64,000 nt of DNA from Streptomyces venezuelae (GTDB lineage: Bacteria > Actinomycetota > Actinomycetes > Streptomycetales > Streptomycetaceae), in contig NZ_CP029191.1 in the NCBI RefSeq assembly GCF_008642335.1, forward strand, positions 4,340,001-4,404,000, in the 5' to 3' direction. How positions within the stretch are numbered: the stretch's first letter is position 1; every line of letters begins with the position of its first letter. This document shows, one piece after another, positions 42,504-52,045 of the stretch. A program made the translations under genes and the position numbers. Under the pieces are notes generated by a model. It was not told the origin of the DNA. It worked only from the letters and a program-made list of their open reading frames with translations, and did not search any database.

Positions 42504-43889
42504 TCAGCCCGCCAGCCGGTCCCCTACGGCCCGGAGCCCCGCAAGGTCATGCACATCTCCGGGGAGCGCGGCCACTTCGGCCACCGCCACCTCGGGGTGG
42601 AGCGCGGTGAAGCGGTCACGCGTGCGCTGCTCACGGTCGAGCAGCTGCATGCGCTCCGCGTGCAGCCGCAACAGTCCAGCGGTCAGTTCCTCGACGGACG
42701 GGTCGGGGTGCGCAGACGGGTCGGGGACCCGGGAGGGATCGTCGGAGTCCCCGGAGGGATCGGGGTCCTCGGACGGCGTGGAGTTCGCTGAGTCGGACGG
42801 CGCGGGATTCTCTGAAGTCGCGTCATTCTCGGGGGAGTTACGAACAGCTACCTTCCCGTCCTCCTGATCCACAATGCCGCTCTCCTCAAGATTTTCCGCG
42901 GCGGCCAGCGCCCGCTCGGCCGACAGCTGGGCGGCGCCGCTGCCGTGCACCCGGTTCAGCACGAGCCCCGCGAGCGGCATGTCGTCCGCGGCGAGGCGCT
43001 CCACGAAGTACGCCGCCTCCCGCAGCGCGTCCCGCTCCGGCGACGCGACCACAAGGAACGCCGTGCCGGGCGCCTGCAGCAGCCGGTACGTGGCATCGGC
43101 GCGCGTACGGAACCCGCCGAACATGCTGTCCATGGCCGTCACGAACATCTGCACGTCACGCAGGAGCTGACCGCCGAGCAGCTTGCCGAGGGCCCCCGTC
43201 ATCATCGACATGCCGGCGTTCAGGAACTTCATCCCGGCCCGGCCGCCCACCTTCGCCGGCGCCATCAGGAGCCGGATCAGCTTCCCGTCCAGGAAGGACC
43301 CGAGGCGCTTGGGCGCGTCGAGGAAGTCCAGGGCCGAGCGCGACGGCGGCGTGTCCACGACGATCAGATCCCACTCGTCCCGGGACCGCAGCTGCCCCAG
43401 CTTCTCCATCGCCATGTACTCCTGCGTGCCGGCGAAGCCCGCGGAGAGCGACTGGTAGAAGGGGTTGTTGAGGATCGCCTTCGCGCGCTCCTTGTCCGTG
43501 TGCGCCTCGACGATCTCGTCGAAGGTGCGCTTCATGTCGAGCATCATGGCGTGCAGCTCGCCGGCCGCCTCGGAGCCATCGGCCCTCTCGACCGGCTCGA
43601 TGGCCTTGACCTGGCGCGGGACGTTGTCGAGCGAGTCGATGCCCATGGACTGGGCGAGCCTGCGCGCCGGGTCGATCGTGAGCACGACGACCTTGCGGCC
43701 CCGCTCCGCCGCACGCAGCCCGATGGCCGCGGCCGTGGTCGTCTTGCCGACGCCTCCGGAGCCGCAGCAGACCACGATCCGGGTCTTCGGATCGTCGATC
43801 AGGGCGTCCACGTCGAGCGTGCGTTCGGGGGCCAGGGTGCGTGCGGGCTCCTGGGGCGTCCGGTCGCTGGTCGTGCGGTCCCTGGTCAT
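42504..43889 (-). CDS. ArsA-like ATPase (second of pair)
   Basis: A 461-residue ArsA/GET3-type P-loop ATPase. The deviant Walker A is CCGSGGVGKTTTA near residue 42, with switch-like LTIDPARRLAQ and DLIVVDTPPSRSAL. Residues ~350-395 are an acidic Ser/Asp/Pro-rich linker, then a helical end. It is not an arsenical pump component by context, and its physiological role is unknown. Its ATG overlaps the stop of the upstream partner (ATGA), so the two ATPases are made together and may form a heterodimer. Confidence 0.85.
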   Translation of the reverse strand: MTRDRTTSDRTPQEPARTLAPERTLDVDALIDDPKTRIVVCCGSGGVGKTTTAAAIGLRAAERGRKVVVLTIDPARRLAQSMGIDSLDNVPRQVKAIEPVERADGSEAAGELHAMMLDMKRTFDEIVEAHTDKERAKAILNNPFYQSLSAGFAGTQEYMAMEKLGQLRSRDEWDLIVVDTPPSRSALDFLDAPKRLGSFLDGKLIRLLMAPAKVGGRAGMKFLNAGMSMMTGALGKLLGGQLLRDVQMFVTAMDSMFGGFRTRADATYRLLQAPGTAFLVVASPERDALREAAYFVERLAADDMPLAGLVLNRVHGSGAAQLSAERALAAAENLEESGIVDQEDGKVAVRNSPENDATSENPAPSDSANSTPSEDPDPSGDSDDPSRVPDPSAHPDPSVEELTAGLLRLHAERMQLLDREQRTRDRFTALHPEVAVAEVAALPGDVHDLAGLRAVGDRLAG

Positions 43890-44866
43890 GAGATCCCTTG
43901 CTTCCGCAGTGCCGTGGCGAGCTCGTACAGGCCCGCGAGGTCCATGCCGCCCGCGCGCAGCGGGAGTTCGTGCAGGGGCTGACCGAACTCGGTCAGCTGG
44001 GCGCGCTGGTCGCGCTCCAGGGCGTACCGCTCGGCGTACTCCGCGGCCTGCTCCAGGAGCGGGTCGACGAGCCGCTCCGCGCCCCCACCCCGCCGCGCCC
44101 CGCCGAGCCCGGCGGCGGACAGCGTCTTGGCGATGGCCGTACGGGGCGTGCGGTCGAGGACCGGTTCCAGGGAGGCGTCGCCCAGCAGGGCAGGGCGCAC
44201 CATGTTGACGATGACGCGGCCCACGGGCAGCTGCGCGGCCCGCAGCTCGGCGATCCCGTCCGCCGTCTCCTGGACGGGCATCTCCTCGAGCAGCGTCACG
44301 AGGTGGACGGCCGTCTCCGGGGACTTCAGGACCCGCATGACGGCCTGCGCCTGATTGTGTATCGGCCCGATCTTCGCGAGCCCGGCGACCTCGTCGTTCA
44401 CGTTCAGGAAGCGCGTGATGCGACCGGTCGGCGGGGCGTCCATGACGACGCAGTCGTACGTGTACCGCCCGCGCTTGTCCTTGCGGCGCACGGCCTCACA
44501 GGCCTTGCCGGTCAGCAGCACGTCCCGGAGTCCGGGCGCGATGGTGGTCGCGAAGTCGATGGCCCCGAGCTTCTTTAGGGCGCGTCCCGCTCCCCCCAGT
44601 TTGTAGAACATCTGGAGGTAGTCGAGCAGCGCGAGCTCGGGGTCGATGGCGAGGGCGTACACCTCCCCGCCCCCGGGAGCGACGGCGATCTTCCGCTCCT
44701 CATAGGGCAGCGCTTCGGTTTCGAAGAGCTGCGCGATGCCCTGCCTGCCCTCGACCTCCACGAGGAGGGTGCGTTTGCCCTCCGTCGCGAGGGCGAGCGC
44801 GAGGGCCGCGGCCACCGTGGTCTTGCCGGTACCGCCCTTGCCACTGACGACCTGGAGCCTGCTCAC
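43886..44866 (-). CDS. ArsA-like ATPase (first of pair)
   Basis: A 326-residue P-loop ATPase starting almost at the Walker A (VSGKGGTGKTTVA), followed by VEVEGRQGIAQLF and CVVMDAPPTGRITRFL. It has the SIMIBI/ArsA fold like its downstream partner, but the intra-dimer lysine signature GKGGTGKT is intact here, unlike the partner's GSGGVGKT. GTG 44866 is chosen by homologue start; upstream sequence is not coding. Divergent from the DUF4177 gene over 82 bp. Confidence 0.85.
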   Translation of the reverse strand: MSRLQVVSGKGGTGKTTVAAALALALATEGKRTLLVEVEGRQGIAQLFETEALPYEERKIAVAPGGGEVYALAIDPELALLDYLQMFYKLGGAGRALKKLGAIDFATTIAPGLRDVLLTGKACEAVRRKDKRGRYTYDCVVMDAPPTGRITRFLNVNDEVAGLAKIGPIHNQAQAVMRVLKSPETAVHLVTLLEEMPVQETADGIAELRAAQLPVGRVIVNMVRPALLGDASLEPVLDRTPRTAIAKTLSAAGLGGARRGGGAERLVDPLLEQAAEYAERYALERDQRAQLTEFGQPLHELPLRAGGMDLAGLYELATALRKQGIS

Positions 44867-44948
44867 CCTTCCGAGCCTAACCAGTCGTCGCCCGGACCAC
44901 GCAGGAGCCCACCCTGAGCAGCCCCTCACAGCGACTACAGTCGGCCAT

Positions 44949-45110
44949 ATGACCAAGTGGGAATACGCAACCGTGCCTCTGCTCGTCCACGCCACGAAGC
45001 AGATTCTGGACACCTGGGGCGAGGACGGCTGGGAGCTGGTCCAGGTCGTGCCCGGGCCGAACAACCCCGAGCAGCTCGTGGCCTACCTGAAGCGGGAGAA
45101 GCAGGCATGA
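44949..45110 (+). CDS. DUF4177 family small protein
   Basis: A 53-residue protein (TKWEYATVPLL, WGEDGWELVQVVPG) of the DUF4177 family, function unknown. TACAGT just upstream could be a -10 for a leaderless transcript; no Shine-Dalgarno is visible. Its stop overlaps the RidA start (ATGA). Confidence 0.8.
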   Translation: MTKWEYATVPLLVHATKQILDTWGEDGWELVQVVPGPNNPEQLVAYLKREKQA

Positions 45111-45577
45111 GCGGGGCAGTCGAGGCCCGCCTCGCCGAGCTCGGACTGACGCTGCCGGAGGTCGTGCCGCCGCTGGCGTCCTACCAGCCGGCCGTCCAGT
45201 CCGGCGTGTACGTCTACACCGCGGGCCAGCTCCCGATGGTGGACGGCAAGCTCGCCGTGACCGGCAAGGTCGGCGCCGAGGTGACTCCGGAGGAGGCCAA
45301 GGACCTGGCCCGCACCTGCGCGCTGAACGGCCTTGCCGCGATCAAGTCGGTCGCCGGTGACCTGGACCGCATCGCGCGCGTCGTGAAGGTCGTCGGGTTC
45401 GTCGCGTCGGCCACGGACTTCACGGGCCAGCCCGGCGTGATCAACGGCGCGAGCGAGCTCCTCGGCGAGGTCCTCGGGGACAAGGGCGTGCATGCCCGCA
45501 GCGCCGTCGGCGTCGCCGTGCTGCCGCTGGACGCTCCGGTCGAGGTCGAGTTCCAGGTGGAACTGACCGAGGCGTGA
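45107..45577 (+). CDS. RidA family deaminase-like protein
   Basis: A 156-residue YjgF/YER057c/UK114 protein, of the type that hydrolyses reactive enamine/imine intermediates. Visible are YVYTAGQLPMVDGK near residue 38 and SARSAVGVAVLPLDAPVEVE-like C-terminal strands. The canonical catalytic Arg near the C-terminus appears in HARSAVG. It is translationally coupled to the DUF4177 gene. Confidence 0.8.
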   Translation: MSGAVEARLAELGLTLPEVVPPLASYQPAVQSGVYVYTAGQLPMVDGKLAVTGKVGAEVTPEEAKDLARTCALNGLAAIKSVAGDLDRIARVVKVVGFVASATDFTGQPGVINGASELLGEVLGDKGVHARSAVGVAVLPLDAPVEVEFQVELTEA

Positions 45578-45687
45578 ACCGAGGCGCAAAACGTTTCCTT
45601 CGGAGTGGCCGTTCTCACCAAACGGCTCTCCGTAGGCACCGATTGTTGCCTCTCGAACATCAGCTCACTAGGGGATAGCCTCCGCCC

Positions 45688-46572
45688 ATGGCAAATGGGC
45701 AGTGGTACCCCCCGGAGTGGCCCGACCGCATCCGCGCCCTCGCGAGCGGCGAGCTGACGCCGGCGACCCCGCGCCGCGCCGCGACCGTCATGCTGCTCAG
45801 GGACGGGCGCGACGAGGCGGGGAACGGCGCGCCGGAAGTACACATGCTGCGCAGACGCGCCTCCATGGCCTTCGCCGGAGGCGCGTACGCGTATCCCGGC
45901 GGCGGCGTCGACCCGCGCGACGACGACCACCTGGTGCGCTGGGCGGGCCCCACGCGCGCGTCCTGGGCGGCCAGGCTCGGCGTCGACGACGAGGCCGAGG
46001 CCCAGGCGATCGTCTGTGCCGCGGTCCGCGAGACGTACGAGGAAGCGGGTGTCCTGCTCGCGGGGCGGACGCCGGACACGGTCGTCGGCGACACCACGGG
46101 CGACGACTGGGAGGCCGACCGCGAGGCCCTGGTGGCCCGCGAACTCTCCTTCGCGCAGTTCCTGGACCACCGGAACCTGTACCTGCGCAGCGATCTGCTC
46201 GCCGCGTGGGCGCGCTGGATCACTCCCGAGTTCGAGCCCAGGCGCTACGACACGTTCTTCTTCGTGGCCGCGCTCCCCGAGGGCCAGCGCACGCGCAACG
46301 CCTCCACGGAGGCCGACCGCACGGTGTGGATCCGCCCTTCGGAGGCGGCCGCCCGCTACGACGACGGCGAACTCCTGATGATGCCGCCCACCATCGCGAC
46401 CCTGCGGTCCCTGAGCGCCCACCCGACGCCCCGCGCGGCCCTCGCCGCCGCCCCGGAGCAGGACATGACGCCGGTCCTCGCCCGCGCCCGCCTGGAGAAC
46501 GACACGCTGGTGCTCTCCTGGCCGGGACACGACGAGTTCACCAAGCGGGTGGGGACGGGCAGGGAGCAATGA
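45688..46572 (+). CDS. Nudix hydrolase (NUDT19-like)
   Basis: A 294-residue Nudix protein. The box is long and split, as in NUDT19-type enzymes: GGGVDPRDDD, an insertion, then AVRETYEEAGVLL with the catalytic RExxEE. FVAALPEGQRTRNASTEAD follows. Substrates of this branch are often CoA derivatives, but this is not certain here. It is in a run of + strand genes with the MBL-fold hydrolase 52 bp downstream. Confidence 0.8.
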   Translation: MANGQWYPPEWPDRIRALASGELTPATPRRAATVMLLRDGRDEAGNGAPEVHMLRRRASMAFAGGAYAYPGGGVDPRDDDHLVRWAGPTRASWAARLGVDDEAEAQAIVCAAVRETYEEAGVLLAGRTPDTVVGDTTGDDWEADREALVARELSFAQFLDHRNLYLRSDLLAAWARWITPEFEPRRYDTFFFVAALPEGQRTRNASTEADRTVWIRPSEAAARYDDGELLMMPPTIATLRSLSAHPTPRAALAAAPEQDMTPVLARARLENDTLVLSWPGHDEFTKRVGTGREQ

Positions 46573-46624
46573 AGGGTCGATCCCCGCTCGGTACCCGCCC
46601 GCCCCAGACAGGAGTCACCCCCGC

Positions 46625-47455
46625 ATGACCGATGCCGCCGCCCTCCCCGGGCAGCCCCGCGGCGGGGTCCTCAGCGGCCCCGCCACCGCCCGCGCGGTCA
46701 ACGTTCTCGCGCCCAATCCCTCCGCGATGACCCTCGACGGCACGAACACCTGGATCGTGTCCGAGCCTGACTCACCGCTCGCCGTGGTCATCGACCCGGG
46801 TCCCGAGGACGACGCCCACCTGAGCCGCGTCATCGAGACGGCCGAAAAGCTCGGCAAGCGCGTCGCCCTGACCCTGCTCACCCACGGCCACCCCGACCAC
46901 GCGGAGGGAGCCGCCCGCTTCGCCGAGCTGACGCGTACCCCTGTACGGGCCCTGGACCCCGCTCTGCGCCTCGGCGACGAGGGTCTGGCGCCCGGGGACG
47001 TCATCACCACGGGCGGCCTGGAGATGCGCGTCGTGGCGACCCCCGGCCACACCGCGGACTCGCTCTGCTTCCACCTGCCCGCGGACCAGGCGGTCCTGAC
47101 GGGTGACACGATCCTCGGCCGCGGCACCACGGTCGTGGCGCACCCCGACGGCCGCCTCGGCGACTACCTGGACTCCCTGCGGCGGCTGCGGTCCCTGACG
47201 GTCGACGACGGCGTCCACACGGTCCTGCCGGGCCACGGGCCGGTCCTGGAGGACGCGCAGGGCGCCGTGGAGTTCTACCTGGCCCACCGCGCCACGCGGC
47301 TCGCCCAGGTCGAGACGGCCGTGGAGAACGGTCACGCGGAGGCCTCCGACGTCGTCGCGCACGTGTACGCCGACGTGGACCGCTCCCTGTGGCCCGCGGC
47401 GGAGCTCTCGGTCAGGGCGCAGCTGGACTACCTGCGGGAGCACGGGCTGATCTGA
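46625..47455 (+). CDS. MBL-fold metallo-hydrolase (LACTB2-like)
   Basis: A 276-residue metallo-beta-lactamase-fold hydrolase. Metal ligands are THGHPDHAEG near residue 86, TPGHTADS near 141, LTGDTI near 160 and LPGHGP near 200. The C-terminal helices match the LACTB2/RNase-like subgroup. The precise substrate is unknown. It ends before a strong terminator that it shares with convergent crp. Confidence 0.85.
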   Translation: MTDAAALPGQPRGGVLSGPATARAVNVLAPNPSAMTLDGTNTWIVSEPDSPLAVVIDPGPEDDAHLSRVIETAEKLGKRVALTLLTHGHPDHAEGAARFAELTRTPVRALDPALRLGDEGLAPGDVITTGGLEMRVVATPGHTADSLCFHLPADQAVLTGDTILGRGTTVVAHPDGRLGDYLDSLRRLRSLTVDDGVHTVLPGHGPVLEDAQGAVEFYLAHRATRLAQVETAVENGHAEASDVVAHVYADVDRSLWPAAELSVRAQLDYLREHGLI

Positions 47456-47484
47456 CGCGGCACTCAGCCCTCGTACAAACGCGA

Positions 47485-47516
47485 ATGGGTCCCGCCTCCC
47501 AAGAGGCGGGACCCAT
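47485..47516. terminator. Bidirectional terminator
   Basis: A perfect 14-bp stem (ATGGGTCCCGCCTC) with a 4-nt loop between the convergent MBL hydrolase and crp genes. Confidence 0.8.
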
Positions 47517-47535
47517 CCACGTACAGATGCGGGCG

Positions 47536-48210
47536 TCAGCGCGACCGCTTGGCCAGCCGCTCCACGTCCAGCAGGATCACGGCGCGGGCCTCCAGCCGCA
47601 GCCAGCCGCGGCCCGCGAAGTCCGCGAGCGCCTTGTTGACGGTCTCTCGGGAGGCGCCGACCAACTGGGCCAGCTCTTCCTGCGTGAGGTCGTGCACGAC
47701 GTGGATGCCCTCCTCGGACTGCACGCCGAAGCGGCGCGACAGGTCGAGCAGCGCGCGGGCCACACGGCCGGGCACGTCGGAGAAGACCAGGTCGGACATC
47801 TGGTCGTTGGTCTTGCGCAGGCGCCGGGCGACGGCGCGCAGCAGTGCGGCGGCCACCTCGGGGCGGGCGTTCAGCCAGGGCTGGAGGTCGCCGTGGCCCA
47901 GGCCGAGCAGCTTCACCTCGGTGAGCGCGGAGGCCGTGGCGGTCCGCGGGCCCGGGTCGAAGAGCGAGAGCTCACCGATCAGCTCGCCGGGGCCGAGCAC
48001 CGCGAGCATGTTCTCGCGCCCGTCGGGCGAGGTGCGGTGGAGCTTCACCTTGCCCTCGGTGACCACGTAGAGGCGGTCTCCGGGGTCACCCTCATGGAAA
48101 AGAGCATCCCCGCGCGCGAGCGTCACCTCACTCATGGAGGCGCGGAGCTCCGCGGCCTGCTCGTCATCGAGCGCCGCGAAGAGCGGGGCGCGCCGCAGAA
48201 CGTCGTCCAC
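47536..48210 (-). CDS. crp: Crp, cAMP receptor protein family regulator
   Basis: A 224-residue CRP/FNR regulator. The N-terminal cyclic-nucleotide barrel includes GELIGELSLFDPGPRTATA, the phosphate-binding cassette. The C-terminal winged helix has LTQEELAQLVGASRETVNKAL. It matches Streptomyces Crp, which controls germination, development and antibiotic production. The GTG start at 48210 is preceded by AAGGAGAG. A good Crp half-palindrome lies 90 bp upstream, suggesting autoregulation. It is divergent from nth. Confidence 0.92.
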   Translation of the reverse strand: MDDVLRRAPLFAALDDEQAAELRASMSEVTLARGDALFHEGDPGDRLYVVTEGKVKLHRTSPDGRENMLAVLGPGELIGELSLFDPGPRTATASALTEVKLLGLGHGDLQPWLNARPEVAAALLRAVARRLRKTNDQMSDLVFSDVPGRVARALLDLSRRFGVQSEEGIHVVHDLTQEELAQLVGASRETVNKALADFAGRGWLRLEARAVILLDVERLAKRSR

Positions 48211-48569
48211 GAGTTCTCTCCTTGTCGACCTGCTCAGGGGATCTTGATTCCCCCGCATATCAGGGGTCCGTGTTCCCCATTTTGCCGGACGGTCCAAACA
48301 GTGTGATCAGTCACAAGTCTGCCGCACCGGCGTCGCAAGCTGTGCGGGAGGGGGCCAATTGGGGGCCGATACCGGGGGTCAAGGACGAATGTCAGTGCCG
48401 GGCTCTAGGCTGGCCGGGTGTCCAAAAAGCCGGTGAGAGCGCAGGCCGAGGGGGCTGAGCAGGTGGCCGCACCCCGCGATTCCGCTGTGGGCGAACATGC
48501 GTCCTACTCCCCTGGCAAAGCGACAAATCGGACAGGTTCCCTGATGTCCCCGGCGATGAGGTCGGCCTT
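48211..48569. promoter_or_regulatory. crp/nth divergent region with probable Crp site
   Basis: 359 bp without a gene. At 48301-48314, GTGTGATCAGTCAC fits the Streptomyces Crp consensus GTG-N6-GNCAC exactly and is almost symmetrical. It lies 91-104 bp upstream of crp. No clear sigma-factor hexamers were assigned. Confidence 0.55.
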
Positions 48570-49553
48570 GTGAGCACGAAGAAGACGACGAAAACGACGA
48601 CGGCGGCGGCAGCGGCGGAGGTGACGCCCGCGAAGAAGACCGCCGCCCCCACCAAGAAGGCCGCGGCAACCAAGAAGGCAGCCACTGCGGCAACCAAGAA
48701 GACCGCCGCGACCAAGAAGGCCACCGCGGCCAAGAAGACCGCCGAAAAGACCGCCGCACCCAAGAAGGTCGCCGCCGCCAAGAAGGCTCCGGAGTCCCAC
48801 GCCGCGCTCGTCCGCCGCGCCCGGCGGATCAACCGCGAGCTCGCGGACGTGTACTCGTACGCGCACCCGGAGCTGGACTTCGAGAACCCCTTCGAGCTCC
48901 TGGTCGCCACGGTCCTCTCCGCCCAGACCACCGACCTGCGCGTGAACCAGACGACCCCGCGCCTCTTCGCCAAGTACCCGACCCCGGAGGACCTGGCCGC
49001 GGCCGTCCCCGAGGAGGTCGAGGAACTGATCAGGCCGACCGGCTTCTTCCGCGCCAAGACCAAGTCGATCATGGGCCTGGCGAAGGCATTGCGGGACGAC
49101 TTCGGCGGCGAGGTCCCCGGCCGCGTGGATGATCTCGTGAAGCTGCCCGGAGTGGGCCGCAAGACCGCGTTCGTCGTGCTCGGTAACGCGTTCGGTGTCC
49201 CCGGCATCACCGTGGACACGCACTTCGGCCGTCTGGTGCGGCGCTGGAAGTGGACCGAGGAGACCGACCCGGTGAAGGTCGAGACGGCGGTCGCCGCGCT
49301 CTTCCCGAAGAGCGAGTGGACGATGCTCTCGCACCGCGTGATCTTCCACGGCCGCCGCATCTGCCACTCCCGCAAGCCCGCGTGCGGCGCCTGCCCGATC
49401 GCCCCGCTCTGCCCGTCGTACGGGGAGGGGGAGACCGACCCGGAGAAGGCGAAGAAGCTGCTCAAGTACGAGATGGGCGGCTTCCCGGGCCAGCGTCTGA
49501 AGCCGCCGCCGGACTACCCCGGCAAGCCGGCGCCCCCGCTCGCCGCGGGATGA
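48570..49553 (+). CDS. nth: Endonuclease III with histone-H1-like N-terminus
   Basis: A 327-residue base-excision DNA glycosylase/AP lyase. The helix-hairpin-helix LPGVGRKTA carries the catalytic lysine (Lys198), Asp216 lies in TVDTHFG, and the [4Fe-4S] loop is Cx6Cx2Cx5C ([17 protein letters not shown]). The first ~75 residues are almost only Lys, Ala and Thr (repeats like [12 protein letters not shown]), as in histone H1/HupS tails. This is unusual for Nth and probably gives non-specific DNA binding. The GTG start includes this tail; a shorter start is possible but none has a better ribosome site. Confidence 0.88.
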   Translation: MSTKKTTKTTTAAAAAEVTPAKKTAAPTKKAAATKKAATAATKKTAATKKATAAKKTAEKTAAPKKVAAAKKAPESHAALVRRARRINRELADVYSYAHPELDFENPFELLVATVLSAQTTDLRVNQTTPRLFAKYPTPEDLAAAVPEEVEELIRPTGFFRAKTKSIMGLAKALRDDFGGEVPGRVDDLVKLPGVGRKTAFVVLGNAFGVPGITVDTHFGRLVRRWKWTEETDPVKVETAVAALFPKSEWTMLSHRVIFHGRRICHSRKPACGACPIAPLCPSYGEGETDPEKAKKLLKYEMGGFPGQRLKPPPDYPGKPAPPLAAG

Positions 49554-49635
49554 GGTGACACCGACGCAGGGTGGAACGAACCGCGGAACGAACCGCAGGG
49601 GAAAGAGCGTTGTCCAGAGACGGACGGGGGTGCCG

Positions 49636-50415
49636 ATGACGCACGCGAGCGAGACGACGAACGCCACGGATGACGGCGACACGAACCGAGCGACCCACGC
49701 GGGGCGGCAGCCCCGAGGAGAAGCGGCCCACGAGGGCGGGCCGCCCCGGGGGGAGTTGCTCAGCACCGCGGGTCTGCCCTCCTGGCTCGACCCGGTCGTC
49801 CGTGCCGCGCAGACCGTCCAGCCGCTCCAGCTGAGCCGGTTCCTGCCCCCGGAGAGCGGCGCCGGACGCCAGTCCGCCGTGCTCATCCTCTTCGGAGAGG
49901 GCGAGAAGGGCCCGGAGATACTCCTGATGGAGCGCGCGGGCTCCCTCCGCTCGCACGCGGGCCAGCCCTCGTTCCCCGGCGGCGCCCTCGACCCCGAGGA
50001 CGGCGACCCGCAGGGCGAGGGGCCGCTGCGTGCCGCGCTGCGCGAGGCCGAGGAGGAGACGGGCCTCGACCCCCGCGGCGTCCAGCTCTTCGCCGAGCTG
50101 CCCCGCCTGTTCATCCCCGTGAGCGACTTCGTCGTGACGCCCGTCCTCGGCTGGTGGCGCACCCCGACGCCCGTCGGCGTCGTCGATCCGAACGAGACCG
50201 CCCGGGTCTTCACGGTTCCCGTGGCAGATCTCACGGACCCGGCGAACCGCGCGACGACGGTCCACCCCAGTGGTCACCGCGGCCCCGCCTTCCTCGTCGA
50301 GTCCGCGCTGGTCTGGGGTTTCACGGCCGGCGTCATCGACCGGATCCTGCACTTCGCGGGCTGGGAGCGCCCCTGGGACCGCGGCAGGCAGGTCCCGCTC
50401 GACTGGCGCGCATGA
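49636..50415 (+). CDS. Nudix hydrolase, CoA pyrophosphatase type
   Basis: A 259-residue Nudix enzyme. ILLMERAGSLRSHAGQPSFPGGA followed by LREAEEETGLD is the CoA-pyrophosphatase form, with the UPF0035-like LRxHxGQxxFPGG segment; such enzymes cleave CoA into phosphopantetheine and 3',5'-ADP. The N-terminal ~45 residues are low complexity. ATG 49636 is taken, with a G-rich site upstream; the frame opens at GTG 49555, just after nth. It is followed by the MarP-type protease. Confidence 0.8.
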   Translation: MTHASETTNATDDGDTNRATHAGRQPRGEAAHEGGPPRGELLSTAGLPSWLDPVVRAAQTVQPLQLSRFLPPESGAGRQSAVLILFGEGEKGPEILLMERAGSLRSHAGQPSFPGGALDPEDGDPQGEGPLRAALREAEEETGLDPRGVQLFAELPRLFIPVSDFVVTPVLGWWRTPTPVGVVDPNETARVFTVPVADLTDPANRATTVHPSGHRGPAFLVESALVWGFTAGVIDRILHFAGWERPWDRGRQVPLDWRA

Positions 50416-50463
50416 CAAGGTTGCGGGGTACGGCGACCGCGATGCGAGGCGAGGATTGAATCG

Positions 50464-51669
50464 GTGAACGTGCTGGACGTCCTGCTGTTGCTCGCCGCCG
50501 TGTGGTTCGCGGTCGTGGGGTACCGCCAGGGCTTCGTGGTCGGCATCCTCTCGGTGATCGGCTTCCTGGGCGGCGGTCTCGTCGCCGTCTACCTCCTGCC
50601 GATCATCTGGGACGCGCTCAACGACGACGACGCGGCCACGGTGAGTACGACGGCGGCGGTCATCGCCGTCGTCATCGTGATCGTCTGTGCCTCGATCGGG
50701 CAGGCCTTCACCACGCACCTCGGCAACAAGCTGCGCAGATACATCACCTGGCAGCCGGCCCGCGCCCTCGACGCGACGGGTGGCGCCCTGGTGAACGTGG
50801 TCGCGATGCTCCTCGTCGCCTGGCTGATCGGCTCGCTCCTCGCGGGTGCGACGCTGCCGACGCTCGGCAAGGAGGTCCGCAACTCCAAGGTGCTGCTCGG
50901 CGTCGACCGGGCCCTGCCCGGCCAGGCCGACACCTGGTTCACGGACTTCTCATCGGTCCTCGCGCGCAACGGATTCCCGCAGGTCTTCAGCCCGTTCTCG
51001 GACGAGCCGATCACGGAGGTCAAGCCTCCGGACCCCAAGCTCGCCAAGAGCGCGGTCGCCACGAAGGCGAAGCGCTCCATCGTGAAGGTCCGCGGTGAGG
51101 CCCGCAGTTGCGGCAAGGTCCTCGAAGGCACCGGCTTCGTCTTCGCGGACCGCCGCGTGATGACCAACGCGCACGTGGTCGGCGGCGTGGACGACCCGAC
51201 GGTCCAGATAGGGGACCAGGGCCAGATCTACGACGCGAAGGTCGTCCTCTACGACTGGGAGCGCGACATCGCCGTACTGGACGTGCCCACGCTGCGGGCA
51301 CCCGCCCTGCAGTTCACGTCCAAGGACGCGACGAGCGGCGCGGGCGCCATCGTCGCCGGATTCCCCGAGGACGGGCCCTACGACGTGCGTCCCGCGCGCG
51401 TGCGAGGCCGCATCACGGCGAAGGGCCCGGACATCTACCACCGGGGCACCGTGCGCCGTGATGTGTACTCGCTCTACGCGACCGTCCGCCAGGGCAACTC
51501 CGGCGGCCCGCTGCTCACGCCCGACGGCAAGGTCTACGGCGTGGTCTTCGCGAAGTCCCTCGACGACCCGGACACCGGCTATGCGCTGACGGCGGACGAG
51601 GTGCGCGAGGACATCGAGAAGGGCCGCACCGCCAACCAAGAGGTCGACAGCGAGGGCTGCGCGCTCTGA
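50464..51669 (+). CDS. MarP-type membrane serine protease (CvpA + trypsin-like)
   Basis: A 401-residue protein. Residues 1-~140 hold four transmembrane helices of the CvpA/colicin V-production type. Residues ~195-395 form a periplasmic trypsin-like protease with the triad His237 (TNAHVVG), Asp268 (ERDIAVLD) and Ser346 (GNSGGPL). In mycobacteria the equivalent MarP protects against acid and oxidative stress. The start is GTG 50464. It may be co-transcribed with the upstream Nudix gene (48-bp gap). Confidence 0.88.
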   Translation: MNVLDVLLLLAAVWFAVVGYRQGFVVGILSVIGFLGGGLVAVYLLPIIWDALNDDDAATVSTTAAVIAVVIVIVCASIGQAFTTHLGNKLRRYITWQPARALDATGGALVNVVAMLLVAWLIGSLLAGATLPTLGKEVRNSKVLLGVDRALPGQADTWFTDFSSVLARNGFPQVFSPFSDEPITEVKPPDPKLAKSAVATKAKRSIVKVRGEARSCGKVLEGTGFVFADRRVMTNAHVVGGVDDPTVQIGDQGQIYDAKVVLYDWERDIAVLDVPTLRAPALQFTSKDATSGAGAIVAGFPEDGPYDVRPARVRGRITAKGPDIYHRGTVRRDVYSLYATVRQGNSGGPLLTPDGKVYGVVFAKSLDDPDTGYALTADEVREDIEKGRTANQEVDSEGCAL

Positions 51670-52045
51670 GGCGGCGGTCGGAGGGTCCGAAGAAGAGCGG
51701 GGTCAGTCGCGGGTGTGCCGGAGCCGCGCGGAGACCCAGCGGGCCCTCCGGCGGAGAATGCGGGGAATGCCCATTTCCTGAGGGGGGCCGTGATGACCCG
51801 GGTCCTGCGGCCCGCCCCTCTCACGGCTGTTCAGCGCTGTGGCCGAGCGGCGATTGCGTGCTACGTCACTGTAGTCGTGCGTCCAGCCCATACCCCGACG
51901 TCTGCCCGTGCCCCATGGTCGGTAATCGCGCTCAGGGGCCCCAATTGGCCTATGCGCGAGGCAATTGGCGTTCGTAGGACAGACGTTCGTATGAATATGT
52001 CGGCGAACGGGCTCCGCGACCTTCAGCGAACGGGCTCCGAGACCT
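51670..52045. other. Non-coding gap between convergent genes
   Basis: 376 bp with no supported gene. The right end consists of two copies of a 23-bp tandem repeat that continues into the hydrolase gene (described separately). Nothing else was recognised; a terminator is expected but not obvious. Confidence 0.4.

Noticed and set aside
42504..44866. Arsenic-resistance operon
   Set aside because: The ArsA-like ATPases stand without arsR, arsB or arsC, and are a conserved pair beside wblA in Streptomyces.
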